This document shows, piece after piece, positions 25,603 to 37,884 of a stretch of 64,000 nucleotides of DNA. Position numbers and translations under genes: made by a program. The notes beneath the pieces were generated by a model that had not been told where the DNA came from, made no database searches, and saw only the letters and a list, made by a program, of their open reading frames with translations. This stretch comes from Apostichopus japonicus (Eukaryota; Echinodermata; Holothuroidea; Aspidochirotida; Stichopodidae). Numbering within the stretch: the first letter of the stretch is position 1; each line of letters opens with the position of its first letter. The stretch covers positions 18,570,984 to 18,634,983 of the forward strand of contig NC_092564.1 in assembly GCF_037975245.1 (NCBI RefSeq), written 5' to 3'.

Positions 25603-25682
25603 AGAGAAAACCAGAGAAATAAGATATGACTCATAATTGACAAATAAGGATATATATATATATATATATTTATATATATTTA
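25496..25682. repeat. (TA)n microsatellite cluster
   Basis: Two TA arrays (about 25496-25597 and 25651-25682) separated by a short unique piece. They lie upstream of a dispersed repeat also found next to the GGAT array. Confidence 0.95.
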
Positions 25683-25784
25683 TGCGTGTAAAGGGGTCTT
25701 TCAAAGCGGAGTCCCCTACAACAAGAGATGCGGCCGTATAATCCCAACAGCTCCATAGTTTAACCAAATGCGTTCGCACTTGAA

Positions 25785-25930
25785 ATACCTTCTCATCCAA
25801 GGACGGTGAAATTCGAGGTTAAGTGGTTAATTAACCAACAACAGACCGAGACAAAGATTTGCCTTTGCTTTGCTGAGCTGCACCATTTTTGCCCCCAAAA
25901 TATAAAAATACAGACAATCGTTTTTCTCCA
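25785..25930 (+). repeat. Dispersed repeat, copy 1
   Basis: Shares TTAATTA(A/G)CCAACAACAGAC and GAGACAAAGATTTGCCT with 27985-28142, and both end in a segment like AAAACACAGACAATGTTTT. The match starts near AATACC(G)TCT and stops after the A-rich end. Family unknown. Both copies sit beside a microsatellite. Confidence 0.75.
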
Positions 25931-26039
25931 GGTTCTCACTATACTTGAAAATAGATTTAGTAAAAAATTGTCGTAGTTGTACTTGTTTTAGGGACATAAC
26001 GTTACCCAGCGTTCGTTGGCTACACATATACGCTGTGTT

Positions 26040-26530
26040 GAGTAAAAATATTTGCTCAACTTTTGCTTAGATTGTAAACAGGGATGTTTACAGGGAGGAA
26101 GGGAAGAATAATCCAAAAGAGAAATATCCCGAGTTAGTTGTAGTTAAACTTGTAACCTTTTGTCTACTACAGGAAAATAAAATCCTACAAAACATCCTCA
26201 TAATAGGCTATACGTTGTTTCAAGTTTAGTGCAACGCGGCAACTCGAGAATTTGGCCAATCTTTTGATCAAGATGTTTAAATTAAATTTGAATTGATGTG
26301 GTGTTGTGCTAACACAGTAAGTCTTAATAATATCTGTCTCTTCAAGACTGCAGCAGTTAGATTATACGATTACTATTCATAAAAGAATATAATCACATAT
26401 TTCTATTGGCTATTCCAAGTATGCATATTCAACGACATTGAAAATTGTATTCTAGTAAAGAGCGATGGTGAGGCAATGTTCTCTTCGAAGCAAAAACGGT
26501 ATTAACTTAATCGTTTGTATAGTTCTGTTT
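26040..26530. other. Intergenic DNA, nothing recognised
   Basis: AT-rich unique-looking sequence with no ORF of note. Confidence 0.5.
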
Positions 26531-26534
26531 CCAC

Positions 26535-26713
26535 AACCGACTCACGCAGAGATTACAAGTAACTACTTTAAGTACCACAATAGAAAATGGATCGTGCTGA
26601 TAAATCTGATAAATCGGTAGCACGTGCTATTAGGATTACATTAAGAACTGAGGATATGTGTAATCCCAACAAATCCAGTTTGATGTATTTTGTGTTCTCT
26701 GTGTGTATCGGAT
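26535..26713. mobile_element. MITE/foldback family, copy 1
   Basis: The left end AACCGACTCACGCAGAGATT and the right end, read in reverse complement as ATCCGATACACACAGAGAAC, form imperfect terminal inverted repeats. The interior (for example GGATTACATTAAGAACTGAG) matches both arms of the element at 51780-52111. It has no coding capacity. Target duplication not resolved. Confidence 0.75.
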
Positions 26714-27047
26714 GATTTCCAAGGGAATCAAAATGAATGAAGGAATGAAAAATCATCTAATTGATATAACTCTATAATCCTGAGATGTAATCCTGCTAAT
26801 CCTAGACATGCAAAAACCTAGCAGGGTGCCATCTTAAGCTTTAGCTTAGAGACAAACTGAAAAGGCGAATTCTATGTATTAATAAAATATGAATATAACA
26901 AAATTAGGAATCGAATATAATCTTTTATTCAGAAATAATGGATGTTGTCTGATCGTTCTGATAAGTCCTCCCAAGCTACAGAACGCTGAGAGAAACCAAA
27001 GGGCAATGGGATTATGGGATTGATATATATATATATATAGCCAGCTG

Positions 27048-27049
27048 GC

Positions 27050-27094
<45 letters not shown>

Positions 27095-27972
27095 GGATGG
27101 ATGGATGGATGGATGGATGGATGGATGGATGGATGGATGGATGGATGGATGGATGGATGGATGGATGGATGGATGGATGGATGGATGGATGGATGGATGG
27201 ATGGATGGATGGATGGATGGATGGATGGATGGATGGATGGATGGATGGATGGATGGATGGATGGATGGATGGATGGATGGATGGATGGATGGATGGATGG
27301 ATGGATGGATGGATGGATGGATGGATGGATGGATGGATGGATGGATGGATGGATGGATGGATGGATGGATGGATGGATGGATGGATGGATGGATGGATGG
27401 ATGGATGGATGGATGGATGGATGGATGGATGGATGGATGGATGGATGGATGGATGGATGGATGGATGGATGGATGGATGGATGGATGGATGGATGGATGG
27501 ATGGATGGATGGATGGATGGATGGATGGATGGATGGATGGATGGATGGATGGATGGATGGATGGATGGATGGATGGATGGATGGATGGATGGATGGATGG
27601 ATGGATGGATGGATGGATGGATGGATGGATGGATGGATGGATGGATGGATGGATGGATGGATGGATGGATGGATGGATGGATGGATGGATGGATGGATGG
27701 ATGGATGGATGGATGGATGGATGGATGGATGGATGGATGGATGGATGGATGGATGGATGGATGGATGGATGGATGGATGGATGGATGGATGGATGGATGG
27801 ATGGATGGATGGATGGATGGATGGATGGATGGATGGATGGATGGATGGATGGATGGATGGATGGATGGATGGATGGATGGATGGATGGATGGATGGATGG
27901 ATGGATGGATGGATGGATCGATAGATCGATGGATGGATAGATGGATAGATAGATGGATAGATAGATAGATAA
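27048..27972. repeat. (AGAT)n-(GGAT)n-(AGAT)n compound tetranucleotide array
   Basis: From about 27093 to 27918 GGAT repeats about 206 times with no interruption that I can see, flanked on both sides by AGAT copies, the right flank being more mixed. The layout fits a GATA core that gained a G and expanded. Long ORFs on both strands in all frames are period-4 artefacts with no internal stop. Confidence 0.98.
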
Positions 27973-27984
27973 ATACGTATAATA

Positions 27985-28142
27985 CCGTCTTCCATCCAGG
28001 GAAGTTGAATTCAAGGTTCAGTGCATGGTTAATTAGCCAACAACAGACTGAGACAAAGATTTGCCTAGAGCTATAGATACATGACTTTTGATTGAACTTA
28101 CAGCTGAGCCTAAAACATATAAAAACACAGACAATGTTTTCT
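27985..28142 (+). repeat. Dispersed repeat, copy 2
   Basis: Partner of the repeat at 25785-25930. It has a longer middle (about 28062-28105) with sequence absent from copy 1. It directly abuts the tetranucleotide array, suggesting that the repeat family carries or seeds microsatellites at its end. Confidence 0.75.
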
Positions 28143-28796
28143 ACATATATATAGAACTGATAAGGGCAGATTTGAAACCTCATACGATGTAAATGTAGCC
28201 ATCAGTTGCTTTTTGCATACTACTTGTACGTGACCTCAGCTTTATATGTGTCTCAAGTTTCTGGAAGCGGTATGAAAGGTGTTCAAGACGGTTGACAAAA
28301 CGATCACATTTCGTTCATTTCTATAGGGTGATTTCTGTGTTGATTATGTTGGTCGCATATTTGATCAAGTATGCATGATACCAAACTGTCTCTGAATGAC
28401 TTGTCGACTACCATGTAGCTAGGTTATATGTAAATAAGGGAGATACGTGGAAGTATTTTGAAAGATCGCAGTGCAGGGATTTGATCTACATCGTAGCACA
28501 GTTAAAAATACATTTTCGTTTTCAGCAAGGGGCCGAATGTTGAACTAATTCCAACTAAGTTATTTCGAAAGATATTCACGAAGGAACCAAAAAAAAAAGT
28601 GATAAAAAGAGGGAAAAATCCGGTAGAATATTAAGTATTAAAAGGGATGAAAATACGTAACAGCATGAATAACGTAAACAATGTAAATATTCAAATGATG
28701 CTGGCAAGAAATGGTGAATGGACTCAGGATGCGATTAAGATCTCGTGTATAGCGCGCTACATTCAGTGAGTTAAATTGAGTGAGTTGAGTGAGTTA
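28143..28796. other. Intergenic DNA, nothing recognised
   Basis: No coding ORF. A short GAGT-rich repeat near 28766-28796 immediately precedes the SINE. Confidence 0.5.
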
Positions 28797-29042
28797 CAAG
28801 GAGTGTTAGCTCAGTGGTTAACGCCGGTGCCTTCCAATCATAAGGTCCCCGGTTCGAATCACTCCAAGATTAATGTATGTCGTCCAGTTACAGAATTGTT
28901 GACAAATGACAATTCATAAACATGGACGTTAAATATGAATCTAAGAGACTGACTTCGGTCAGTTTGTGGCTTTGATAAGCCAATGAGGCTTCTTCGCGAG
29001 TTCCTGCTTGCAGGAGTATATAAAATACATACATACATACAT
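28797..29042 (+). mobile_element. tRNA-derived SINE, copy B
   Basis: A box TAGCTCAGTGGTTAACGCC from 28806 and B box GGTTCGAATC at 28851-28860. The body carries ACTGAC-TTCG-GTCAGT, GGCTT-TGAT-AAGCC and TCCTG-CTTG-CAGGA. The tail is (CATA)n. This copy keeps the most intact promoter boxes and hairpins of the three. Confidence 0.92.
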
Positions 29043-29480
29043 GTGTGAGCCATGCATTAAAATTCGTTGATAAAAAAAACCCCGTCCAATGCATACGCTT
29101 ATCCTTCTCCATTTCTCACTAGATCCAATCGTCCTGTCCAGATCCTCAAGGATTAATGAATTACGCGGTACGTTGAGAAATAAGGTATTAAACCCTTTTT
29201 TTATACCTTCGTTCTTTGTTCAAATGCACACACACACCCACACGAAACATCTTTCTTTTCATTTCTTTTATTTTTTAGCGCAGAAACTGTGTGAACTAGG
29301 CCAGCGTGCAACGAAGTAAATGAATCGATTTAAGTCTGGTGAGTTATGATTCATCTACCTAAGATGTATACACACAGAATAAATCAATGATAAATAATGA
29401 GTATAGAAAATGGATTCACATATTGTGGATAAATTCGTTATAAGTGAGAGTATTTATAGATATTTGTAACTCGCAAACCT
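29043..29480. other. Intergenic DNA, nothing recognised
   Basis: No gene. A short (CA)n-like run lies near 29225-29243. Confidence 0.5.
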
Positions 29481-29484
29481 GACA

Positions 29485-29965
29485 TGATGGCGATAGAGTT
29501 ATGTTGAATATACTAGTACTTGTGAAATAAACGAGCTTAAGATGTACCATAGAATATCCGATTGCGACTTTTTAGTAATCAAATTGAACAAGATGGCGCC
29601 CATGTATGAACGTTGTACCAGATACCTGAATGCAAATGTTAATGAAACGGTTACATTTATGTTAGTAATTCATACTTTAGTAATGATAGAAAACCAGATG
29701 GCGCCCATATGAACAATATACACTACTTTGCCTCATTGCATCTGGTAGCGATATGGTTATATTATGTTAGTAATTTTACTAATAAGTAAACAGAACCAAA
29801 TGGGCCCGTCTCTATATGTACCGTCAGTTACCTGACTGTGATTGTTGGTGTTATGGTCACGTGATGTTATGGTTATGTGAGTATATATATTACTTTAGTT
29901 ATCAGACAGAACCAGATGACTTCCAATTGGGAACATTGGCCTATAAATAACTCAACTTACTCGAT
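29485..29965 (+). repeat. Degenerate ~105-bp tandem repeat, about four copies
   Basis: The anchor (A/C)CAGATGGCGCCC or its variants occurs at about 29591, 29696, 29798 and 29914, spaced 105, 102 and 116 bp. Between anchors, words like GTTATATTATGTTAGTAATT recur. Divergence is substantial, so the array is old. Confidence 0.7.
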
Positions 29966-31500
29966 GAAACATACATACATGTTCTATATATGTAACTAAA
30001 ACTGTTTGGTTCTGACAAGTACCAGACTTTATTTACTGGATACGGTTATTGCACAAGCACAAGTTACAACAGGGAACATTTAGCCTACTGATTTACAAAG
30101 TATGTCAAGAATCAATGAAAAGCAGCTGTTATAATTTTTTTTTTTAATAAGATATTGATGTTTTTTTTTTCAGTTTCCATATCAACAACCTATGGAGACA
30201 TTGATATAAACTGAGCTCCCGACACATTCACCGAAGAGGATCGTCTGGAAAGTGTCATCCGGCCGAATGAAATTCTTAAATACATTTGAAAAGAAAGAGA
30301 AAGAAAAATGATAAAAATGATTAAAAGCGATAAAAAAACTGGTTTCGTTCTTTTGATTAAATTCTGGCATATGTAACTTGCTCAGTAGTTCTGTTTAGGT
30401 TCATTACTTATGTACAGCACATGTAACAAATGAATGGAATATTCCAACGAAGGGGTTAACTATTTGATTCATAAATTCATATTTTAAGTGGGGTTGAGGG
30501 TATTCAATGCCAAAATTTCCATAGGATACGAGAATTTTTTGGTATTACAATGTCCTAAAAAAATGACAGAAATTTTTATATATTATTCGAATAATAATTT
30601 GTATTCATATATAATAATATTTATTTTCGTATATTGCAGAATTCCTTTTGATAGACGAATTAGAAAGTTAGCTCTATTGTTTTTTTTTATGAGTAAAAGA
30701 ATGAAAAGTAATAGTATAGAAATGTATTGAAATGTGACAACTTGTCTTATCTTATCTTTGTACTTCGCTAAATTCCGTTGTTAGACTTAAGTGAAATTAA
30801 ATTTTAATGTTCCGGTTTGATATTCTGTTATAATTGTGTGTTTGTGTTTCTTGGCGTGTAAATTTAAAATTCATTCAAACCCCAGACTCTTACTTTAACT
30901 AGAGCGACAAGTCTGACTTGATATTTCTCCCATTGAAGAACAAAAAAACCCTGCAATTTTCTCGATATTTGCAGTTATAACACGCATTGATGTAGAAAAT
31001 GAAGCCTCGCCTGTAGGCCGTAAGTTGATATTTCAAACCCGGCAAGCTCCTTTTTGCCTTTCGATCAGGTATTAACAATCATGTTGAGGTAACTTTTAAT
31101 TGTTTTTTTTTATTATAAACAGTTTTTACCCTGCATAGCCTCACATGACTACGAAAAGGAATCTATATGAACTTGGCTGTATATATACGGTTTCACGTTA
31201 AACGCCATTGGTGAGATTGACATTTCAAGACGTCAGTCAAAGTTACTCCATACCCTAACTTAGATATAACAGAGTCATGACAAGTAATCCATTGGTCACA
31301 TATCTCGCCATTTGCTAGGTAGAAGCAAAATCAGATCGCTATGTTCGTTCTATATTGCAATTGGAATCGAATTTACGAAGGTGGTACAAGGTATACGCTA
31401 AGAAGCACGTAATCATTATCTGATCGTTCAATATCGTGAAAGGTTACAGGTTACTTTAATTACTTAAATTGCCGGTATCTGTGGTAAGAGCTCAGTCGAA
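29966..31500. other. Intergenic DNA without a recognisable gene
   Basis: AT-rich with T runs and small ORFs, for example 30488-30730, whose Phe/Ile/Tyr-rich product reflects base composition. Confidence 0.5.
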
Positions 31501-31507
31501 CGTTACC

Positions 31508-31715
31508 GTCCCTTTACTCCCCTCCCCTCCCTGTCCTCTCTACCCTCCCTGCCCTCCTTGCCCTCCCTCCCTCCCCTCCCCTCCCCTCCCTCCCCTCCCT
31601 CCCCTCCCCTCCCATTCCCTTCCTCCCTCCCCTCCCCTCCCCTCCCCTCCCCTCCCCTCCCCTCCCTCCCTCCCCTCCCTCCACTCCCTCCCATTCCCTT
31701 CCTCCCTCCCCCTTC
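31508..31715 (+). repeat. Polypyrimidine (CCCTC)n tract
   Basis: About 200 bp almost purely C and T, built from CCCTCCC and CCCCTCC words. The minus strand therefore carries many closely spaced GGG runs, with G-quadruplex and triplex potential. The proline-rich and glycine-rich ORFs here are compositional artefacts. Confidence 0.95.
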
Positions 31716-31719
31716 CCTA

Positions 31720-34125
31720 CCACATGGTTAACAATGAACACGAACTTGAATCTACTTGGTCGATATAGTTAGGTCCATTGGAGGCTATATTGAAATGAAT
31801 TTTCAGATGACCTCGAAATACATGCTATTGGTAAACATAACGCTGTTTTTATTCCTTTATGTTACTAGGATAAAAAAGGGATCTAATATTTATAAAACAC
31901 ACGGTCGGTTCTGATCCTGTACGTATAAGCGACCCCACCCTTCGTTTTCACAACTTGACAGAAATCACTTGACCGTGCTTATCTGCTCCGTCTGTGGTAG
32001 AGAATGTGACGTTGCGAACGTTATTGTGACACGTCACAGTATATTGCTCTACAACTATTGACGTGTGGTCACAGACTACTATATACAAGAGTAGAAGATA
32101 TGTCAATCTTCATTCTTCAAATTTCTCGTGACTGTAAGGACTGGAACAGTAATCTCTTATGACTATGTAGGCCTAACATCATTGCAGGAAGAAACATAAA
32201 TGAAATACGTGAATATGAAGAGATGTTTCTGTTATAATACATAATATACACCAATACGTACACATCTATATGGCTGAGGTTCCCTTACGTAGGGCTTTTC
32301 CATTCCCTACAAGATACAATCAAGTTACTAAGACAACTTACTTATCTTTTATTTCTCTTCGAAACTAAACCCACCCATCCATTCACCCACACCAACACCC
32401 CCTCCCCCAACCGAACAAAAGTGGTAAACGTAACATATATCTAGCCTGGTTTAGCAATTCTTGACCACACGAACTTCTGCCCAACTCTTCGGCATAAGCT
32501 GTGCTAGGTACATCTACATGTTACGTGCAAAACATGTTGTACATCTATAGTCGTTCGTGATGTATTATAAGAAGCTTTATAAATTTGAGGCTGTCTTTTC
32601 AATTTTACAGTTTCTCGCCGGATTGCTGTTCATAATATAATCAAATTTGACCCACTAACCTAAAAACTGCCCAGGGTGTTTTCTCTTTTCTTCATGCTGG
32701 ATGTAAGTCATACTCAGCTTATCAACTACGTGACCGTATGATTCAAATATTACCCATCATTTTGGTACGCGTAGGGCATGGGTTGGGTGGAAAAGGCAAG
32801 GGGGGGGGGGCGGCTAAGATGATATTTCGTCCCCGGGAAGGACCTAATAAGAGTTGATCCCCCTCCCATTTGAGAAACTGATTGGTAAAATGAGGGTTGC
32901 AAAATAGTGCTATTTTGCAAACGTTTGGAACAACGGGGGAAGCTTTTGCAATTGTTTAGATTTGTTTCGCAAAGTAGGATTTTTGGGTAATATTCTGTCT
33001 GCCGGTGGGGGATGAGATGATTTTAGTGGGGGAGGTGGGGGATGGGTGGGCACCTTTACATGGTTGAGCACTTGTACATTTAATGTTATGAAACATACAA
33101 GTAAGCGGGAATCACTAAAGGTGAACTTCGTATTGCGTCCATACTTGTATGTGTGTTTAGGAAATACACTTCATCCGTTTTTTGAATTGACTGAATAATT
33201 TTAAATTATGGCTGCTCAGTTTCCAGAAAATGAATGTATAATATATAACGAGTATGTATCACGTGTCGTGTGCCAAATATAAAGTAGCATACATGACACA
33301 TCATAAACAGTTAAGAACAATCTTTAAGTTGCGAACAACTTAAGATAATGTTTGGCAGTGGCGTGCCCAAGAGGGAAGGGGGAGGGGGTTATACCAATTC
33401 CTCCGAGGCCGGTTCGCCCTTAGGAAGAGATCCATGGGATGTTGGAGGAGGGGGAGGGTGGGTTAACCCCTTTCGACCTACAAAAAGAAGAGAGAAATGA
33501 ATCATTAGCACATCATAAGCACATCTTGCGTGCAGAGCCGCTTGTTAATATCTAAATTGACAGTGTAAATATTACCTCAGAATACACCATTTGACTTCTA
33601 AGCTTTCAATTCTCTCTGGATAGAGGACCTCAATATCCCTCTCAATATAATGATAGACCTGTGGCCCCCTACCTTAATCAATCGGAGAAATTTAGAATTG
33701 TCCCCAGGGGCCACCTTTAAAATTCTGTGCACAAAACAAAGCAGAAAAAAATACAGAACGAAACAAAAACCTAACATCAACAGCAAACATAGATAAAAAG
33801 AGACTGAGAAAATGGAAAAAAAAAATGGAAAATAAGAAATAAACAAATAGACAAAAAAACAGAAACAAAAAGGAAAGCAAGCAAAAGAAAACAATAAATA
33901 AAAGAATAAAAAACAAAGAAAAATTAAGCCAGGATATTAACTCTTAAACATCTCTATAGATATCTATATAACTTGCACAAACCATCATTATTGGGTCTGA
34001 GAGATTCGTTTGTTATCCTGTTCCGAGTGACAAGGATCAAAAATATATTTCCCGTAATCCATATCGTTGAAATAAACTCAAACAGACAGGATTAAAAAAT
34101 ATCCAGCAGAGAAGTGCACATTGGT
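31720..34125. other. Intergenic DNA without a recognisable gene
   Basis: No gene. G-rich patches at about 32798-32812, 33005-33050 and 33370-33390 punctuate AT-rich DNA. The string GGCAGTGGCGTGCCCAAGAG near 33354 resembles common hAT-like element ends, but no complete element is defined. An A-rich tract lies at 33740-33930. Confidence 0.5.
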
Positions 34126-34126
34126 A

Positions 34127-34489
<363 letters not shown>

Positions 34490-34542
<53 letters not shown>
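34490..34542. repeat. (TA)n microsatellite
   Basis: A pure TA run immediately upstream (minus-strand sense) of the truncated SINE. Confidence 0.95.
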
Positions 34543-34544
<2 letters not shown>

Positions 34545-34559
34545 CCAGTTGTTCATCTG

Positions 34560-35280
34560 TTTCCTAAAACGAGATATTTGTCATAAGGCAGTAACTGTTT
34601 CCTCTCTGCACGTTTGTATCAAATCATGATAATTAAAAAAAGAGTGTTAGATGGAATGTATGTCGAGGCCAAATGTCGATATAGGTCGGTGTGTTGTCAA
34701 TAAAAAATTGTTTCTTTATCACGATTGTAACTGGTGGCTAGTGTTACCGTTAGTATTATCATGATTGTCAACACAGTATTACTTTTTTGGAGGAATAGAT
34801 CGACTTAAGCTGACAATTGCCTGCAGTTGCGGTATATCAGTTGATGAGGTAGCATACAACCTTTTTGTTTCTGTATGGTCTCGAAACAACGTTTTCTAAT
34901 TAAAAACGGAATATTGAAGAGTTATATATTTTGCTGCATTTTTTTTTTAAGGCAGGTCATTAAACCAACTGATGAAGTGTCCTTAAAAAAGAATACGAAA
35001 AGAAGAAAAACTTAGAGGAATAGAAGGGAAGACACCCCCTCCCAACCCCCCCCCCCCCAAAAAAAAAAGATGGAAAAAAAAGAAGAAGGATTAATTTTGC
35101 TTCATTAGTAGGAGGTCTTTGGCTATAACGTATATACTCACGTTGAAAAAAAAGTATATCATATTCATTGTGGCCTCATTGAAGAGCAAAATAAAATATC
35201 ATTTAAGATCTTGTCACAATTAAGCTATAACATATCAACGTAAAATAGCAGTACTTGGGGCATTGTAAATTCAGGTGTGC
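34560..35280. other. Intergenic DNA, nothing recognised
   Basis: AT-rich; a C13/A10 run at 35046-35068 is the only standout. Confidence 0.5.
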
Positions 35281-35299
35281 TTCCTCTGCAAATACTAAT

Positions 35300-35830
35300 T
35301 AACTCCAAATGCATGTGCAAGATACATATTTAACTACTGGTGTGCGAATAATTGTGCAAGATACAAGTTTAACTACTGGTGTGCGAATAAATGTGCAAGA
35401 TACAAGTTTAACTACTGGTGTGCTAATAAATGTGCAAGATACAGGTTAACCTACTCGCGTACTATGCAATGCAAATGCTGGTGTAAAATGCAAGGGGCAG
35501 GTGCTAGTGATGGTGATGGCAATGGTGGTAATGGTGCAACTTCAGGTGATGGTACAAGTGCAAATACATATGCAAGATACAGGTTTTAACTACTGGTGTA
35601 ATATACAAAAACCATATGCTAGTATAAAATGCAAGGGGCAGGTCAGCAGGTGCTGGTGATGTTGCAAGTTCAGGTGATGGTGCAAGTGCTACCGCGTCAG
35701 TGCAAATACATGTGCAAGTGCTGGTGCACGATGCACTACAAGTGCAAGTGCTAGAGCAAGTGCATCTGTTCCTGCAAGTGCAAGGACAAATGCAATACAT
35801 GTACGTGCAAATACTAATGTAACTTCAAAT
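35300..35830 (+). repeat. 39-bp tandem repeat grading into TGCAAGTGC-rich simple sequence
   Basis: GTGCAAGATACA starts at 35315, 35354, 35393 and 35432, an exact 39-bp period. After 35470 the DNA becomes a loose field of GGTGATGGTGCAAGTGC-like words up to about 35830. The cysteine/threonine-rich minus-strand ORF here is an artefact of the repeat. Confidence 0.9.
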
Positions 35831-36944
35831 CAAGTTTGCAAGGTTATACGCATGCGCATTCACAGAAGGATAATCAGTCAAAGCATCAACTTTCTTCCAA
35901 AAAAAGGAAAATAATGAAAACCTAACCAAAAAGATTCGTTTACTTTTAGCAGTTCAATTTGGATGCCATTCTTGAAGCCAACGACCAAAACGATAAAAAA
36001 TATCAATACTATCTTGTTTCAAGTTTTTGATTTTTTTCCGGCTCAAGTTATGCTTCCAATTATGACAGAACGCCACACAATTTTGCACTCATATCGGAAC
36101 TTCGTTAGGTTTCTTATTTCTACCCTTAAAGCATGTCCTTCCTATGGGAAAATTTAATTGAAACTCTTTGGTGACGCTGAAAATCATCCACAGAGTTATA
36201 TTTTCTTCCAGGGGAATACCTTTAAAAATGTTTAGCAATATATAGCTCAACTTTAACTAAGGGCCAGTATACCGTTCTCCTTTCAACTTGGATGCATACA
36301 TTTTTTTTTCCGGGAAAAAAAAATCTTAGACTTTTAAGTTCATAGTCATTACCTTTCCAGACTTTTAAACCTGTAGGATGATAGGAAGTACAACAGTAAG
36401 CCCGCAGGCTTTATTTGCAATGATACCAGGAGTGCGAGCAAAAGGTCTAACACAGCGCTCTTATTATCTTCCACTTCATTAACTGCTTAGTCATCCTTAA
36501 AATCCCATTCGAATTTAGATATGGGCGAGCAAATTTCAAAGGCAATATTTCAAGTTTTAATCGTCTGAAAATTCAGCGCTTTTGACGGAGGAATGTTCAT
36601 AACCTTGCATCGTTTGTTGCATAAACAATTTGATGAGTTAGGTTTGTTAAAATTATTACGCGGAGACCAGAGTACGAAGGCAGAGAGATGTTATTTGCTG
36701 TGCAACTAACTAACCAAATATATAACTATGTAAAATTAATAATATAGTATCACATAATTATGTCTACCTCGCCTTCAATGTTATTAAAAGCATAACAAAC
36801 AATACTGTAAATTGCAAGCGCAATAAAATTAATTTCCATTTCAGCTGACATCTGGGTTGTTTTACCTTTTGGAATTAGGTATATGCATGGTTATATATAT
36901 ATATATATATATATATATGTTTATATATATATATATATAAATAT

Positions 36945-36977
<33 letters not shown>

Positions 36978-36989
36978 AATCACATATAA

Positions 36990-37027
<38 letters not shown>

Positions 37028-37880
37028 TTATATTTGATTTATGGGTCTAGTTACCATTGAAACTACTAAACTAAGTAAATAGGGCGCAGCCATAAAATAA
37101 CAGTGTAGGCATTGACACTGACTTATTACTATTTCATCGACGATTTCGTTTACTGATGGGGAAGAGACGTAAATAAATCACACACATTTTCATTCTTTAA
37201 GGTTAGTCTACAAATCTTACCAGTGATCTGCCGCTCTTTGTATCTCATGTTGAAGACAGCTGATGGGAAATGAGATTGAAACTATATTTGCGGTCTTATC
37301 AAAAGGTTTATAATGTACTTTATCTGTATAGTTGTTTGAAGTTTAAAATAAACACTTTGGAGTAACAGTGTTGTAACCATCATATGGTGGCATATTCGGG
37401 ACAATTCTATAGTCAGTGTGCTTTACGCCTGTTATCAATGTTTATATAAAGAGGGATCATTTGGAGATCTTATATTTACTTGTCGGATTAGTAAAGGTGG
37501 AATATTCTAGGAATATTCTGTCTATATGATACTAAACCTCTTTCTCTATCTTATATTACCGAGCTGTTTTACAAAAAGCTGATCTCCCTTGCTTATGATA
37601 AGCAGTTTAATCGTCGAATTATCTTGAATTATGTAGGAGCGGTGCAGTATTCAAGTTGATGGTGAATGGGAATTCACCAGAACTTAGATATCATAATTGC
37701 AATGGTATTTTATTCTACCTTTATTCTACCTATCTTAATTTGTAGACTTCAATGCAGGGTACCACATCAATCTTGCAAACATGTTTTTTTTGTTTTTACC
37801 TATAGAGCTATTCCGTTTGCTTCTCGATGAACATACCGACTGACGGAATAACTGAAAGACTGATGGTTACCGAGTAACAT
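35831..37880. other. Intergenic DNA without a recognisable gene
   Basis: No gene. Contains a perfect T9-CCGGG-A9 palindrome at 36301-36323 and a (TA)n cluster at 36893-37026 with a short CA run. Confidence 0.5.
36893..37026. repeat. (TA)n/(CA)n compound microsatellite
   Basis: TA arrays interrupted by ACACACACACAC and short AAATATA segments; part of the cluster is symmetrical around 36985. Confidence 0.95.
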
Positions 37881-37884
37881 AAGG

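Noticed and set aside
27012-28183. Long ORFs with PSIHPSIH or MDGWMDGW repeats on both strands
   Set aside because: They are pure translations of the GGAT tetranucleotide array, which lacks stop codons in its frames.
31469-31768. Proline-rich ORF (and Gly/Arg-rich antisense ORFs)
   Set aside because: Composition follows the CCCTC tract, with no start context or neighbouring gene structure.
33354-33475. Complete hAT element starting at GGCAGTGGCGTGCCC
   Set aside because: The start resembles a common element end, but no inverted partner or target duplication could be found.
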